A stretch of DNA of 64,000 nucleotides from Thalassospiraceae bacterium LMO-JJ14 (GTDB lineage: Bacteria > Pseudomonadota > Alphaproteobacteria > Rhodospirillales > Casp-alpha2), in assembly GCA_021555105.2 (NCBI GenBank), contig CP134604.1, positions 1,612,001-1,676,000 of the forward strand, given 5' to 3'. Within the stretch, counting starts at the first letter, position 1. The number at the start of each line of letters is the position of its first letter. Shown piece by piece: positions 29,561-37,654 of this stretch. The notes under the pieces were generated by a model. It had not been told where the DNA came from. It was given only the letters and a program-made list of their open reading frames with translations, and made no database searches. Position numbers and translations under genes: made by a program.

Positions 29561-29589
29561 CGTCGTCCTGAACCAAGTTCAGGGTGACG
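29561..29589. repeat. Palindromic element between gatB and fcl
   Basis: A stem with arms at 29561-29573 and 29577-29589 and a 3-nt loop. The inner 7 pairs are CCTGAAC / GTTCAGG; the outer part adds CGTC / GACG with two G-T wobbles between. No T-run follows. Sequences of the form CCTGAAC...GTTCAGG with flanking TGACGA or similar are scattered through many alphaproteobacterial genomes, so this may be a REP-like copy. Its place between convergent genes also allows a bidirectional terminator role. Confidence 0.55.
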
Positions 29590-29609
29590 ATGGGCGTGAT
29601 GTGATACCT

Positions 29610-30545
29610 TCAGCCGAGGGTTTCGTTGTACCACGCATACGTCTTCGCCAAACCCTCATTTAGTCCGACCGTCGGTTCCCAGCCCAGATTCAGTAAATGC
29701 GATGAATCCAGCATGCGCTTCGGCATGCCGTCCGGGCGCTCGGCATCCCAAACCAAAGATCCTTCGTAGCCGACGGCGTCTTTGATCATGTCGGCGAGAT
29801 CGCGGATCATCGTGCCCTCGCCGGTACCGACGTTGATCGGCACGGGGTCTGCGTAATGGTTTAGTAGAAACACCAACGCGTCCGCCAGATCGTCGATATA
29901 CATGAACTCGCGGACCGGCGTGCCGGTCCCCCAAAGCTCAACCGTCGGCGCGCCGGTTTCCTTTGCCGCATGAAACTTGCTCATCATCGAGGCGACGACG
30001 TGGCCTTCTTCCGGGTCAAAGTTGTCGCCGGGGCCGTAAACGCTGGAGGGTTGTGCCGATATGAAATTGCAGCCGTGTTCGGCACGGTAAGCCTGGCAGA
30101 GTTTCATGCCCGCGATCTTGGCCAGCGCATACCATTCGTTGGTCGGTTCCAGCGGTCCGGTCATCAGGGCTTCTTCGGCAATCGGTTGATCGGCGAGCTT
30201 GGGATAGGTGCAGGCCGCACTCAGGTATAAAAGCTTTTCGACACCGGATTTGCGCGCCGCCTCGATCACGTTCAGGGCAATCGCGGCATTGTCGTACAGG
30301 AATTTTGCCGGGTATGTGCTGTTGGCGCGGATACCGCCGACATGGGCGGCTGCGACAATCACCGCATCGGGACGGTTATCGGCGAACCAGGCCTCGACAT
30401 CGCTTTGCCGGGTCAGGTCGAGATCGGCATGCGCGGCACTCAGTACCTGGCAGTCTTCGCCGGCGAGCCGGCGGGCGAGGGCGCCGCCGACAAGGCCCGT
30501 GTGCCCGGCGATATAGATGCGTTTCCCTGCGAGTTCGAAATCCAT
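29610..30545 (-). CDS. fcl: GDP-L-fucose synthase
   Basis: This 311-residue extended SDR enzyme converts GDP-4-keto-6-deoxymannose to GDP-L-fucose by epimerisation and NADPH reduction. The NADP site is IYIAGHTGLVGGALARRL, catalytic Ser and Cys are in LYLSAACTYPKLA, and Tyr-x3-Lys is in TNEWYALAKIAGMK. The C-terminal segment RPDGMPKRMLDSSHLLNLGW is the family signature. Its usual partner gmd is not in the window, and the gene stands outside the glycan cluster. Confidence 0.95.
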   Translation of the reverse strand: MDFELAGKRIYIAGHTGLVGGALARRLAGEDCQVLSAAHADLDLTRQSDVEAWFADNRPDAVIVAAAHVGGIRANSTYPAKFLYDNAAIALNVIEAARKSGVEKLLYLSAACTYPKLADQPIAEEALMTGPLEPTNEWYALAKIAGMKLCQAYRAEHGCNFISAQPSSVYGPGDNFDPEEGHVVASMMSKFHAAKETGAPTVELWGTGTPVREFMYIDDLADALVFLLNHYADPVPINVGTGEGTMIRDLADMIKDAVGYEGSLVWDAERPDGMPKRMLDSSHLLNLGWEPTVGLNEGLAKTYAWYNETLG

Positions 30546-30624
30546 GTGCTAAATGAACCGATTGCGACGGCGGATGCAAGAGGGGGCGATTGGCAGACGT
30601 GAGAGCTGCGGGTAGGCTCCGGCC

Positions 30625-32457
30625 ATGACCAATCCGTATTTGCCTGACCCGATGATCGAGATCGGTCCCGACGGCACGCCTCGCTCAGGTGTGTCCGGGG
30701 ATGTGTACTTCTCGAAACACGGCGGCATCGCGGAAAGCCGGTACGTGTTTCTGGGCGGTATCGGTGCGCCTGAGGTCTGGAACGCGCGCAGCCATTACCG
30801 CATCGGTGAACTTGGATTCGGCACAGGCCTGAATTTTCTCGTCACCTGGCATGAGTGGAAAAAATCGGCGCCTGCCGACGCGCAGCTCGATTATATGGCG
30901 GTCGAGGGCTATCCAATTCCCATCGCCACGTTAAGCACTATTCTGAGACGTGTGCCTGAACTGGCGCACGAAGCCGATGCCCTGCTTGGCCAGTGGCCGC
31001 CCCGGGTCGGTGGTGTGCACCGCCTGCATTTAGAGGGTGGACGGGTGCGCCTGACCCTGCTGTTCGGGGAAGCGCAGGTAATGCTGACTGACCATGATGG
31101 GCAGGTCGACGCCTGGTACCTGGACGGTTTCGCACCCTCACGAAATCCGGATATGTGGACGCCGGGAGTCCTGGCAGAAGTGGCACGCTTGAGCGGTCCC
31201 GGCGCGCGGTTGGCAACTTTCAGTGCCGCCGGGGCGGTGCGGCGGGGATTGGCTGATCTTGGTTTCAATGTACACAAACGCGACGGCTTCGCGCACAAAC
31301 GCGATTGTGTTACGGCGTCCCTGGACGGTGATTTGCCGGCATTGGTTCTGCCAAATGTTGCCGTCATCGGCGCCGGGATCGCCGGCGGGGCCATCGCACG
31401 TGCGCTTGGCCAACGCGGCATGAAGATAACGTTGATCGACAAGGCCGATGCGCCCGGTAGCGCGGCATCCGGAAATCCGGCAGCATTGCTGGCACCGCGC
31501 CTGCCGCGCGAGCGGACGCCTCTCGGCCGTATCATGGCACAGAGCTATCTGTATGCCGTTCGCTACTATGACCGGCTTGCGGCGGAAGGCGCGGAAGTCT
31601 GGCTGGGTGCGCGCGGCGGGCTAGCGCTGGCCCGCAACGCTTCCGAGGCTGAACGGCAGTCCCGCGCCGTGGCCGCTTTCGGCTGGCCGGACGACATCAT
31701 GCGGCTTGTCGATGCTGACGAATCCACGGCGCTTGCGGGCATCGAGGTTGCCAGCGGCGGGCTTTGGTTCAGCCGCGCAGGCACGTTAAATCCCTCAGCG
31801 ATCACCGCCCATCTGGCCGCCGGGGCGGCGTATCTTCAAGCCGATGTCGGCGACATGATCAGAGAAACGGGCCAATGGCTGCTTAAAACACCGGATGGCA
31901 ACGAGATTGGCATGTTCGATATCGTCGTGCTGGCTGCCGGGGTGGGGGTTCTGCGCTTGATGGGGGCGCAGCCATGGCCGCTTCGTGCCAACCGGGGCCA
32001 GTTGGCTTATTTGCCGGCACTCAATCCCGGTCCGAAGGTGCCGGTGACCTATGGCGGTTATCTGTCGCCGGTCGTTGATTTGCCGGAGATTGGCAAGGGA
32101 CATGTGCTGGGAGCGACCTATGCCCGGCGTGACGAGGTCCCCGATCGGGACTGGGAAGCGCTGCGCCCCGAGGACGAGGCACATATGCGTTCGGTCCTCG
32201 AAGAACATTTGCCGTCCGTGCAGGCGGAGACGGCGATCGGCGGGCGGACAGCGCTGCGTGCGACAATTCGCGATTACATCCCGCTTGCCGGGGCGGCGGG
32301 CGATGATTTTTATGTGCTGGGCGGCTTGGGCTCGCGTGGCTTTCTGACGGCGCCGTTACTGGCCGAACTTATTGCCGATCGGCTAACGGGGGCGCCGCTG
32401 CCGTTAGAGGCAAGTCTTGTCCGGGCGCTCGATCCGTCGCGGTTCAGCGTCAGCTAG
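30625..32457 (+). CDS. mnmC: Bifunctional tRNA 5-methylaminomethyl-2-thiouridine biosynthesis protein MnmC
   Basis: This 610-residue two-domain enzyme finishes mnm5s2U at the tRNA wobble position. The N-terminal methyltransferase domain (about 1-235) shows YRIGELGFGTGLNFLVTWH and DAWYLDGFAPSRNPDMW. The C-terminal FAD-dependent oxidoreductase domain (about 245-610) starts with NVAVIGAGIAGGAIARALG and ends in the FAD motif DDFYVLGGLGSRGFLTAPLL. It is an intact fusion. The stop overlaps the convergent sufE gene by 8 nt. Confidence 0.95.
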   Translation: MTNPYLPDPMIEIGPDGTPRSGVSGDVYFSKHGGIAESRYVFLGGIGAPEVWNARSHYRIGELGFGTGLNFLVTWHEWKKSAPADAQLDYMAVEGYPIPIATLSTILRRVPELAHEADALLGQWPPRVGGVHRLHLEGGRVRLTLLFGEAQVMLTDHDGQVDAWYLDGFAPSRNPDMWTPGVLAEVARLSGPGARLATFSAAGAVRRGLADLGFNVHKRDGFAHKRDCVTASLDGDLPALVLPNVAVIGAGIAGGAIARALGQRGMKITLIDKADAPGSAASGNPAALLAPRLPRERTPLGRIMAQSYLYAVRYYDRLAAEGAEVWLGARGGLALARNASEAERQSRAVAAFGWPDDIMRLVDADESTALAGIEVASGGLWFSRAGTLNPSAITAHLAAGAAYLQADVGDMIRETGQWLLKTPDGNEIGMFDIVVLAAGVGVLRLMGAQPWPLRANRGQLAYLPALNPGPKVPVTYGGYLSPVVDLPEIGKGHVLGATYARRDEVPDRDWEALRPEDEAHMRSVLEEHLPSVQAETAIGGRTALRATIRDYIPLAGAAGDDFYVLGGLGSRGFLTAPLLAELIADRLTGAPLPLEASLVRALDPSRFSVS

Positions 32458-32890
32458 CCTGTGCCTTGGCATGCCCGAACATGGTCTGCACCATCGAATG
32501 CAGGCCGTTGGACCGGCTCGGGCTCAGATGTTCATTCAGGCCGATGCCTTCAATAAAGGTGGGTGGGGTGGCGAGAATTTCTTCCGGCGTGCGGTCGGAA
32601 TAAATACGCAGCAGGATCGCAATCAGGCCGGACACGATGGCCGCGTCCGATGCGGCATGAAACACGAGCCGGCCATCGACGGTTTCCGGTTTCAGCCAGA
32701 CCTGTGACTGACAGCCCCGGACTTTATAGACATCGTTCATCCATTGCTCGGGGAATGGCGGCAATTGCTTGCCGAGATCGATGATATGCTTGTAGCGGTC
32801 CATCCAGTCGTCCAGGAATTGAAATTCCTCAACCAGTTCTTCCTGGACCTCAGCAATGCTGGGTTTTCCGTTTTTCTGGCCGTCCGCCAT
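32450..32890 (-). CDS. sufE: Cysteine desulfurase sulfur acceptor SufE
   Basis: This 146-residue protein takes persulfide sulfur from SufS and hands it to the Fe-S scaffold. The acceptor Cys is Cys60 in VYKVRGCQSQVWL. The core GLIAILLRIYSDRTPEEIL and the segment HLSPSRSNGLHSMV are typical. No sufS or sufBCD is nearby, which is not unusual for this family. Confidence 0.94.
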   Translation of the reverse strand: MADGQKNGKPSIAEVQEELVEEFQFLDDWMDRYKHIIDLGKQLPPFPEQWMNDVYKVRGCQSQVWLKPETVDGRLVFHAASDAAIVSGLIAILLRIYSDRTPEEILATPPTFIEGIGLNEHLSPSRSNGLHSMVQTMFGHAKAQAS

Positions 32891-33066
32891 ATTCTGATCC
32901 CATCAATGGTGTTAAATGCGCCTGTCTAAGCTGTTGTCCCTGCTAGATAACCTGTTCATCCCCGAGTTTCCAGCCCGATCAGGGTTGCAAGTGCATGCGT
33001 CTGCGCTATTTTAGGCAAAGAAGGCCCCGGATCGGGGCAGTGAACACTGGCAACAGAGATAGTCTC

Positions 33067-33402
33067 GTGAAACGCCTTAAAAATACCGCGAAGTACACGA
33101 TCGGCGAACAGGTCCGCCACCGCATTTACGGATTTCGCGGTGTCGTGTTCGATGTCGATCCGGAATTCGCAAATACAGACGAGTGGTATCAGTCGATCCC
33201 GGCGGAATCCCGCCCCCGGAAGGATCAGCCGTTCTATCACCTGTTTGCGGAATCGACCGAGCAGTCGCCGTATGTCGCTTATGTATCGGAACAGAATCTG
33301 GTCCGTGACGAGGACGACGATCCGATCAGCCACCCGGAAATGGTGGATTATTTCGACACCCTCGAAGACGGCCGCTATGTGCCCCGGATGCTGCTGAACT
33401 GA
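33067..33402 (+). CDS. hspQ: Heat shock protein HspQ
   Basis: This 111-residue HspQ/YccV-family protein is a small hemimethylated-DNA-binding-like protein that enhances Lon-type degradation in enterobacteria. Signature stretches are KYTIGEQVRHRIYGFRGVVF, then ESRPRKDQPFYHLFAE and PYVAYVSEQNLVRDE. The GTG at 33067 fits the usual N terminus; the ATG at 32995 would add 24 residues that look basic and unconserved. Start choice is uncertain because neither has a strong Shine-Dalgarno. Confidence 0.9.
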   Translation: MKRLKNTAKYTIGEQVRHRIYGFRGVVFDVDPEFANTDEWYQSIPAESRPRKDQPFYHLFAESTEQSPYVAYVSEQNLVRDEDDDPISHPEMVDYFDTLEDGRYVPRMLLN

Positions 33403-33426
33403 TTGCTCAATCGGGCAGCCGGAAGC

Positions 33427-33762
33427 TTACGAATATTTTTCCAGATAATCGCGGACTTCGAAGACGAGGTCCGGCTGCGGCTTGGTGAATTGTACGGCCA
33501 GCTGGTCATCCCATTGGCGGACGACCTTGGCATGGCCGCGAAGTTCGAAATCATCGCCGTTGGGTTTCAGGATCACGTGAAATTCGAAATACTGGTTGGC
33601 CTGCAGCATGTCGTCATAGCCGGTGACCCGCATGCCGCCTTCCGATAGATCGCCAAGGTCATAGGTCTCGCCATAGATGCGCACCTGCTCCCCATTCGTG
33701 GCGATGCGATCATGCTCACGCTTGTTGCTATCGCCGTCCTTCTTTTTCCCAAATCCGAACAT
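33427..33762 (-). CDS. PilZ-domain c-di-GMP-binding protein
   Basis: This 111-residue single PilZ domain has both c-di-GMP motifs: R-x3-R at Arg15-Arg19 (KREHDRI), and D-x-S-x2-G at Asp38-Gly43 (DLSEGG). The rest is beta-barrel. No output domain is attached, so it would act by binding a partner, commonly in motility or exopolysaccharide control. It lies 12 nt from argE on the same strand and is convergent with hspQ. Confidence 0.87.
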   Translation of the reverse strand: MFGFGKKKDGDSNKREHDRIATNGEQVRIYGETYDLGDLSEGGMRVTGYDDMLQANQYFEFHVILKPNGDDFELRGHAKVVRQWDDQLAVQFTKPQPDLVFEVRDYLEKYS

Positions 33763-33774
33763 GGCAATATAATC

Positions 33775-34938
33775 TCACGAGTTGCAGACTCTGTCCATGA
33801 GGCGTTCGAGAAACGCTTCGCCTTTGTCAATCTGTTCTAACGATATGAATTCATTGGGTTTATGGGCCTGATCGATGCTGCCGGGACCGCAAACCACACA
33901 TGGGATTCCGCCTCTGTTCTGGAAAAGCCCGGCTTCGGTGCCGAACGCAACCTTGGCGTGATCATTGCGTCCGGCGAGCTGTTTGACGAAGGTTACCACT
34001 TCGTCATCGACATTCATATCAAGTGCGGGCATGTCGTTGTAACAGGTAATGTCGATGCCGGTGGACGGGTCGATGGCCTGCATTTCCGGCTCAAGAACCT
34101 CTTTCGCTTCACGCATGATCTCGGCTTCGATAACATCCGGGTCGTCTTCGCCGATATAACGGAATTCGAACTGGATATGGCAGTCCTTCGGCACGATGTT
34201 GAGCGCCGTGCCCCCCTGAATGACCCCGGTGTGCACCGTGGTGTGGGCGACGTCGTAAAGCTCGTCGAAGGGGCCGCCATTTTGCAGATCGCGCGCCATC
34301 GACTGCAGGTGAGTGATCAGCCGCGATGCGTACTCGATGGCGTTGACGCCCTGTGGCGCCAGGCTTGAATGCGCTTCGAGACCGCGAACGTGAGCCGAAT
34401 AGCTGCGCTTGCCCTTGTGTCCGGTAATGACCTGCAGACTCGTCGGCTCGCCGATAATCGCCATGCGGGGCTTTATCGGCAGGCCGTTGATCATGTCGAT
34501 CATCGGCCGCACGCCCACGCAGCCGACTTCCTCGTCATAGGAAAATGCAAGATGCAGCGGCGTATCCAGTCCGCGCTCCATGGCTTTCGGCAGTGCCACC
34601 AGCACCAGCGCGATGAAGCTCTTCATGTCCGATGTGCCGCGCCCGAACAGTTTGCCGTCTTTTTCGATAACGTTGAACGGGTCTGAGTCCCAGTTCTGAC
34701 CGTCGACAGGCACGACATCCGTATGCCCGGACAGCATGATCCCCGCCTTGTCGGCGGGGCCGACGGTCGCATAAAGATTTGCCTTGCTGCGATCCTCGTT
34801 CGGAACCAGTGTGCTTTCGATGCCGAGACCGGAGAGGTAGTCCTGAATATACGTGATCAGGCCCATATTCGAATCCCGGCTGGTCGTATCAAACGAGATC
34901 AGCTTCGAGATCATTTCCAGGCTTTCCGACGACGGCAT
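33775..34938 (-). CDS. argE: Acetylornithine deacetylase (ArgE), M20 metallopeptidase family
   Basis: This 387-residue enzyme removes the acetyl group from N-acetylornithine in arginine synthesis. The dimetal site is complete: GIMLSGHTDVVPVDGQNW, LFGRGTSDMKSF (bridging Asp), AFSYDEEVGCVGV (general base Glu and ligand Glu), and SIDQAHKPNEFI (last His). The start at 34938 is preferred over 35046 because GGGAGG stands 8 nt upstream. It is divergent from a second, altered M20 gene 95 nt away. Confidence 0.93.
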   Translation of the reverse strand: MPSSESLEMISKLISFDTTSRDSNMGLITYIQDYLSGLGIESTLVPNEDRSKANLYATVGPADKAGIMLSGHTDVVPVDGQNWDSDPFNVIEKDGKLFGRGTSDMKSFIALVLVALPKAMERGLDTPLHLAFSYDEEVGCVGVRPMIDMINGLPIKPRMAIIGEPTSLQVITGHKGKRSYSAHVRGLEAHSSLAPQGVNAIEYASRLITHLQSMARDLQNGGPFDELYDVAHTTVHTGVIQGGTALNIVPKDCHIQFEFRYIGEDDPDVIEAEIMREAKEVLEPEMQAIDPSTGIDITCYNDMPALDMNVDDEVVTFVKQLAGRNDHAKVAFGTEAGLFQNRGGIPCVVCGPGSIDQAHKPNEFISLEQIDKGEAFLERLMDRVCNS

Positions 34939-35033
34939 GTGCAAAACCTCCCAATTCCAGTATGCGCGTGGATGCTTCCAAATTGACGTTTTGCGCCGGG
35001 TTTGCAAGGGTTTCATCGAAAGAAGGCAGATTG

Positions 35034-36269
35034 ATGAACGCAACACTTAACGAAACCATCGCCGAGCTTATGATCAAGCAGCGCGCCCAGCAGTTCACGC
35101 TGCTGAAAAAACTCGTGCAGACAGCGACGGAAACCCGCGGTGCCGGCTTGATGAAGGCGGCGGACAAGGTTGCCGGCCTTCTGGAAAGCATGGACTTCGA
35201 AGTTGAGCACCTTGTCCCCGAAGCGGAGCGGCTGGAAGCCAGGAGCCGTTTGCCGCTGCAGAATCTTGTCGCCAGAAAACGTTTCGGCGACGGCCCTGTC
35301 CTGGCACTCGTCAGTCATATCGACACCGCCGAGGCGCACCCGGGCTGGACTTTTAACCCGTTGGGCGGTGACATCGTCGACGGTCGTCTGTATGGACTGG
35401 GCGCTGTATCAGGCAAAGGGGATCTGACGGCACAGATTTATGCCATTCAGGCGCTTTTGCAGACCGGTGCCGGGATTAAAGGCACGATTGAACTCCATAT
35501 CAGCTTTGATGGAGAAAGCGGCGGGGCATTCGGCGCCAAGTGGATGCTGGCCGAGCAACGGGTGGCACCGGACATGGTGATCGCCGGCGGTCCGGCGCGT
35601 GCGGTCGCGACGCATTCCACAGGCACGATGATCATGGACGTCGAAGTGCACGGCAAAACCGCACCTTCACATGCGCCGGAGAAGGGAACGGACGCCCTGG
35701 AAGCCGCGACGCACGCGCTTTCACGCCTGTATCAGTTCCGGGGTGGGTTAAAGGGGCACACCTCAAGTATGCCCGGTCTCGGCGCGCCTTCATTGGTGAT
35801 TGAAAAAATTTCGGGTGGCGGCGATACCGGGGGCGTGCCGGACTTTGTTACTTTCAGATTGGACCGGCGCATCCTGCCCGAAGAGGACCCGGTACAGGTA
35901 GAAAAGCAATTGACGAATCTGATCGGCAGCACCATCGCCAAGATGCCGGGAGCGCGTTGCCGTATTCGGCGATCGGTGCTTATCCCGGCGATGGGCAATG
36001 ACGATGCCGCTGCGCCGCTGGTCGCCGCACTTTCAAACCGGTTGCAAGCCAGGATCGGTGAGGAAGCAGCCGCACACGGCATCGCCTACGATCATGAAGG
36101 CCGCCACTATGCCGCAGCCGGTATTCCGACGGTGATGTACGGGGCAGGGCCGCTCGATCCCGTTGCAGCCGGGCTGCATAGTGCCGATGAACACTTGTTG
36201 CTCGACGATCTGCGTCTTGCCACCGAAGTGCTGGCGCTGACGGCCATGGATCTGTTGTCCGGCGCTTAA
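35034..36269 (+). CDS. M20-family metallohydrolase homologue with altered active site
   Basis: This 411-residue protein has the M20 two-domain layout: catalytic domain, dimerisation domain at about residues 190-300, then catalytic C terminus. His95 and Asp97 are kept in LVSHIDTAEAHPGWTFNP. Where the bridging metal Asp is expected it has Ser126 (GLGAVSGKGDL). Where the general base Glu-Glu is expected it has Gly160-Glu161 (SFDGESGG). The last His is retained in LHSADEHLL. By eye this predicts loss or change of peptidase activity. It may instead be a single-metal or binding-only protein. The start at 35034 is preferred to 34962 because of its position after a GAAGG-like site. Confidence 0.85.
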   Translation: MNATLNETIAELMIKQRAQQFTLLKKLVQTATETRGAGLMKAADKVAGLLESMDFEVEHLVPEAERLEARSRLPLQNLVARKRFGDGPVLALVSHIDTAEAHPGWTFNPLGGDIVDGRLYGLGAVSGKGDLTAQIYAIQALLQTGAGIKGTIELHISFDGESGGAFGAKWMLAEQRVAPDMVIAGGPARAVATHSTGTMIMDVEVHGKTAPSHAPEKGTDALEAATHALSRLYQFRGGLKGHTSSMPGLGAPSLVIEKISGGGDTGGVPDFVTFRLDRRILPEEDPVQVEKQLTNLIGSTIAKMPGARCRIRRSVLIPAMGNDDAAAPLVAALSNRLQARIGEEAAAHGIAYDHEGRHYAAAGIPTVMYGAGPLDPVAAGLHSADEHLLLDDLRLATEVLALTAMDLLSGA

Positions 36270-36329
36270 CCCCACAAGGCTTGAATGGGTGAAATACCGG
36301 CCAAGACCTGCACTTTCCAAATACAGTTC

Positions 36330-37637
36330 TCAGGGTATGTTTAAATCGGGATATGTGTTTTTGAGATACAGATAAATATTCTCGGCGATGGCTTCGTTGC
36401 CCTGCACGTTGACGTGACTATCAAATCTGGCCCGTTTGTGGGGGACAGGACTTGGAATTAGATCCGCATCGATTGCCGCTGCTGTACTTTCCAGGAAGGC
36501 GTTGAGTTCAAAATACTGTTCTCTTGCTTTTTGACCGTCGGCGACACGAAGCCATGCGCGGTCCCACTGATACCTGCCCTCTTCATGATCGGAGAGCACG
36601 GCAAAATCACCACCGAAACTTTTGCTTAGTTTAGAGATCGCCATTATCAAATGGCGCGTCAGTGTCCAATGATATTTGCTGAAATCCTCTCTTTCCCAAT
36701 CGCCGTCTATCAGTTCCGCTTTATTGCCCTCGGTCTGCGTAAGGATGACCGACAGTTTTTCTTTCTGCTCAGGGGTTAGATTTGATTTTGCAGCGGCCAG
36801 TTCAAAATCACTTTCCATGAATTTCTCAGGCAAGGACTGCAGGTTTTTAAAAAGCGGGTGATCCTGTGCGATTTCGAGAAAATACCTGATGCGGCCATCA
36901 ACGAGGCTGTCATAGAAATAAGGTTCTTTCCGCTTGTGCTTCATGCTTCGAGTAACAATCCAAAGCCGCTTTAGAATTTCAGATTTCGAGATGATCTTTT
37001 TTCGTGTCCACGAAGAAAACTCGTCTTCAAAACGTTTGTTCACTTTTCGAGAAACGCTATTGCCTTCAACGTCATAATAGAACGGCTTGCGGGCGCCGGA
37101 TTTTCCGGTGTCCAGATGCCAGGTGTTGTCTTGCATGTCATTACTGACGAAATGGTAGATAACCAGGTCCGGCTTGTAGTGCTGGCCTTCCAATCTCAGT
37201 GCTTCATAGGCCTGATCCGTACCCCAACCTGAATAGGATATATTTATGACCTCGGCATTTACGCCGGCACTTTTCAGCTTGTTTTCCAGAATGTTTGTGA
37301 ACGTTTTTTCCTTGGGCACCAGATAGCCGAAGGTCATCGAATCGCCAAGAACCAGGACACGGAACGCATCGTTCTTGTTTTCGATCTGCCGGTCGCGATC
37401 GCGCCAGCCGGCATTGTTCACATGGTCGTAATACACGATGGACGTATCTGGATCTTCGACCCGGACAAGTTCATTAGGATAGAAACCCCATCCGTATTTG
37501 AGGCCGTTCGGCCGGTCGGCATAACCGACATTTGTGACGGATATGGGGTAGAAATAGTACAAGGCGTATTCAGCAGCGATAACGGTCAGGAAAAGTGAAA
37601 CTGAAAACAATATAAGATTTTTAAAAATATTCTTCAT
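36330..37637 (-). CDS. Membrane-anchored SGNH/GDSL hydrolase-family protein of the carbamoyltransferase cassette
   Basis: This 435-residue protein has an N-terminal signal anchor (about residues 6-26) and an exported SGNH domain. Block I is RVLVLGDSMTFGYLVPKEK with Ser100, block II is NISYSGWGTDQAYEAL, block III is IYHFVSNDMQDN with Asn, and block V is FDSHVNVQGNEAIAENI with Asp and His. A complete SGNH set suggests an O-acyl esterase or acyltransferase acting on an envelope glycan. Its base composition is visibly AT-richer than housekeeping genes to the left. It follows the carbamoyltransferase gene by 17 nt on the same strand. Confidence 0.82.
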   Translation of the reverse strand: MKNIFKNLILFSVSLFLTVIAAEYALYYFYPISVTNVGYADRPNGLKYGWGFYPNELVRVEDPDTSIVYYDHVNNAGWRDRDRQIENKNDAFRVLVLGDSMTFGYLVPKEKTFTNILENKLKSAGVNAEVINISYSGWGTDQAYEALRLEGQHYKPDLVIYHFVSNDMQDNTWHLDTGKSGARKPFYYDVEGNSVSRKVNKRFEDEFSSWTRKKIISKSEILKRLWIVTRSMKHKRKEPYFYDSLVDGRIRYFLEIAQDHPLFKNLQSLPEKFMESDFELAAAKSNLTPEQKEKLSVILTQTEGNKAELIDGDWEREDFSKYHWTLTRHLIMAISKLSKSFGGDFAVLSDHEEGRYQWDRAWLRVADGQKAREQYFELNAFLESTAAAIDADLIPSPVPHKRARFDSHVNVQGNEAIAENIYLYLKNTYPDLNIP

Positions 37638-37654
37638 ATCTTCACTTCGCTTAT

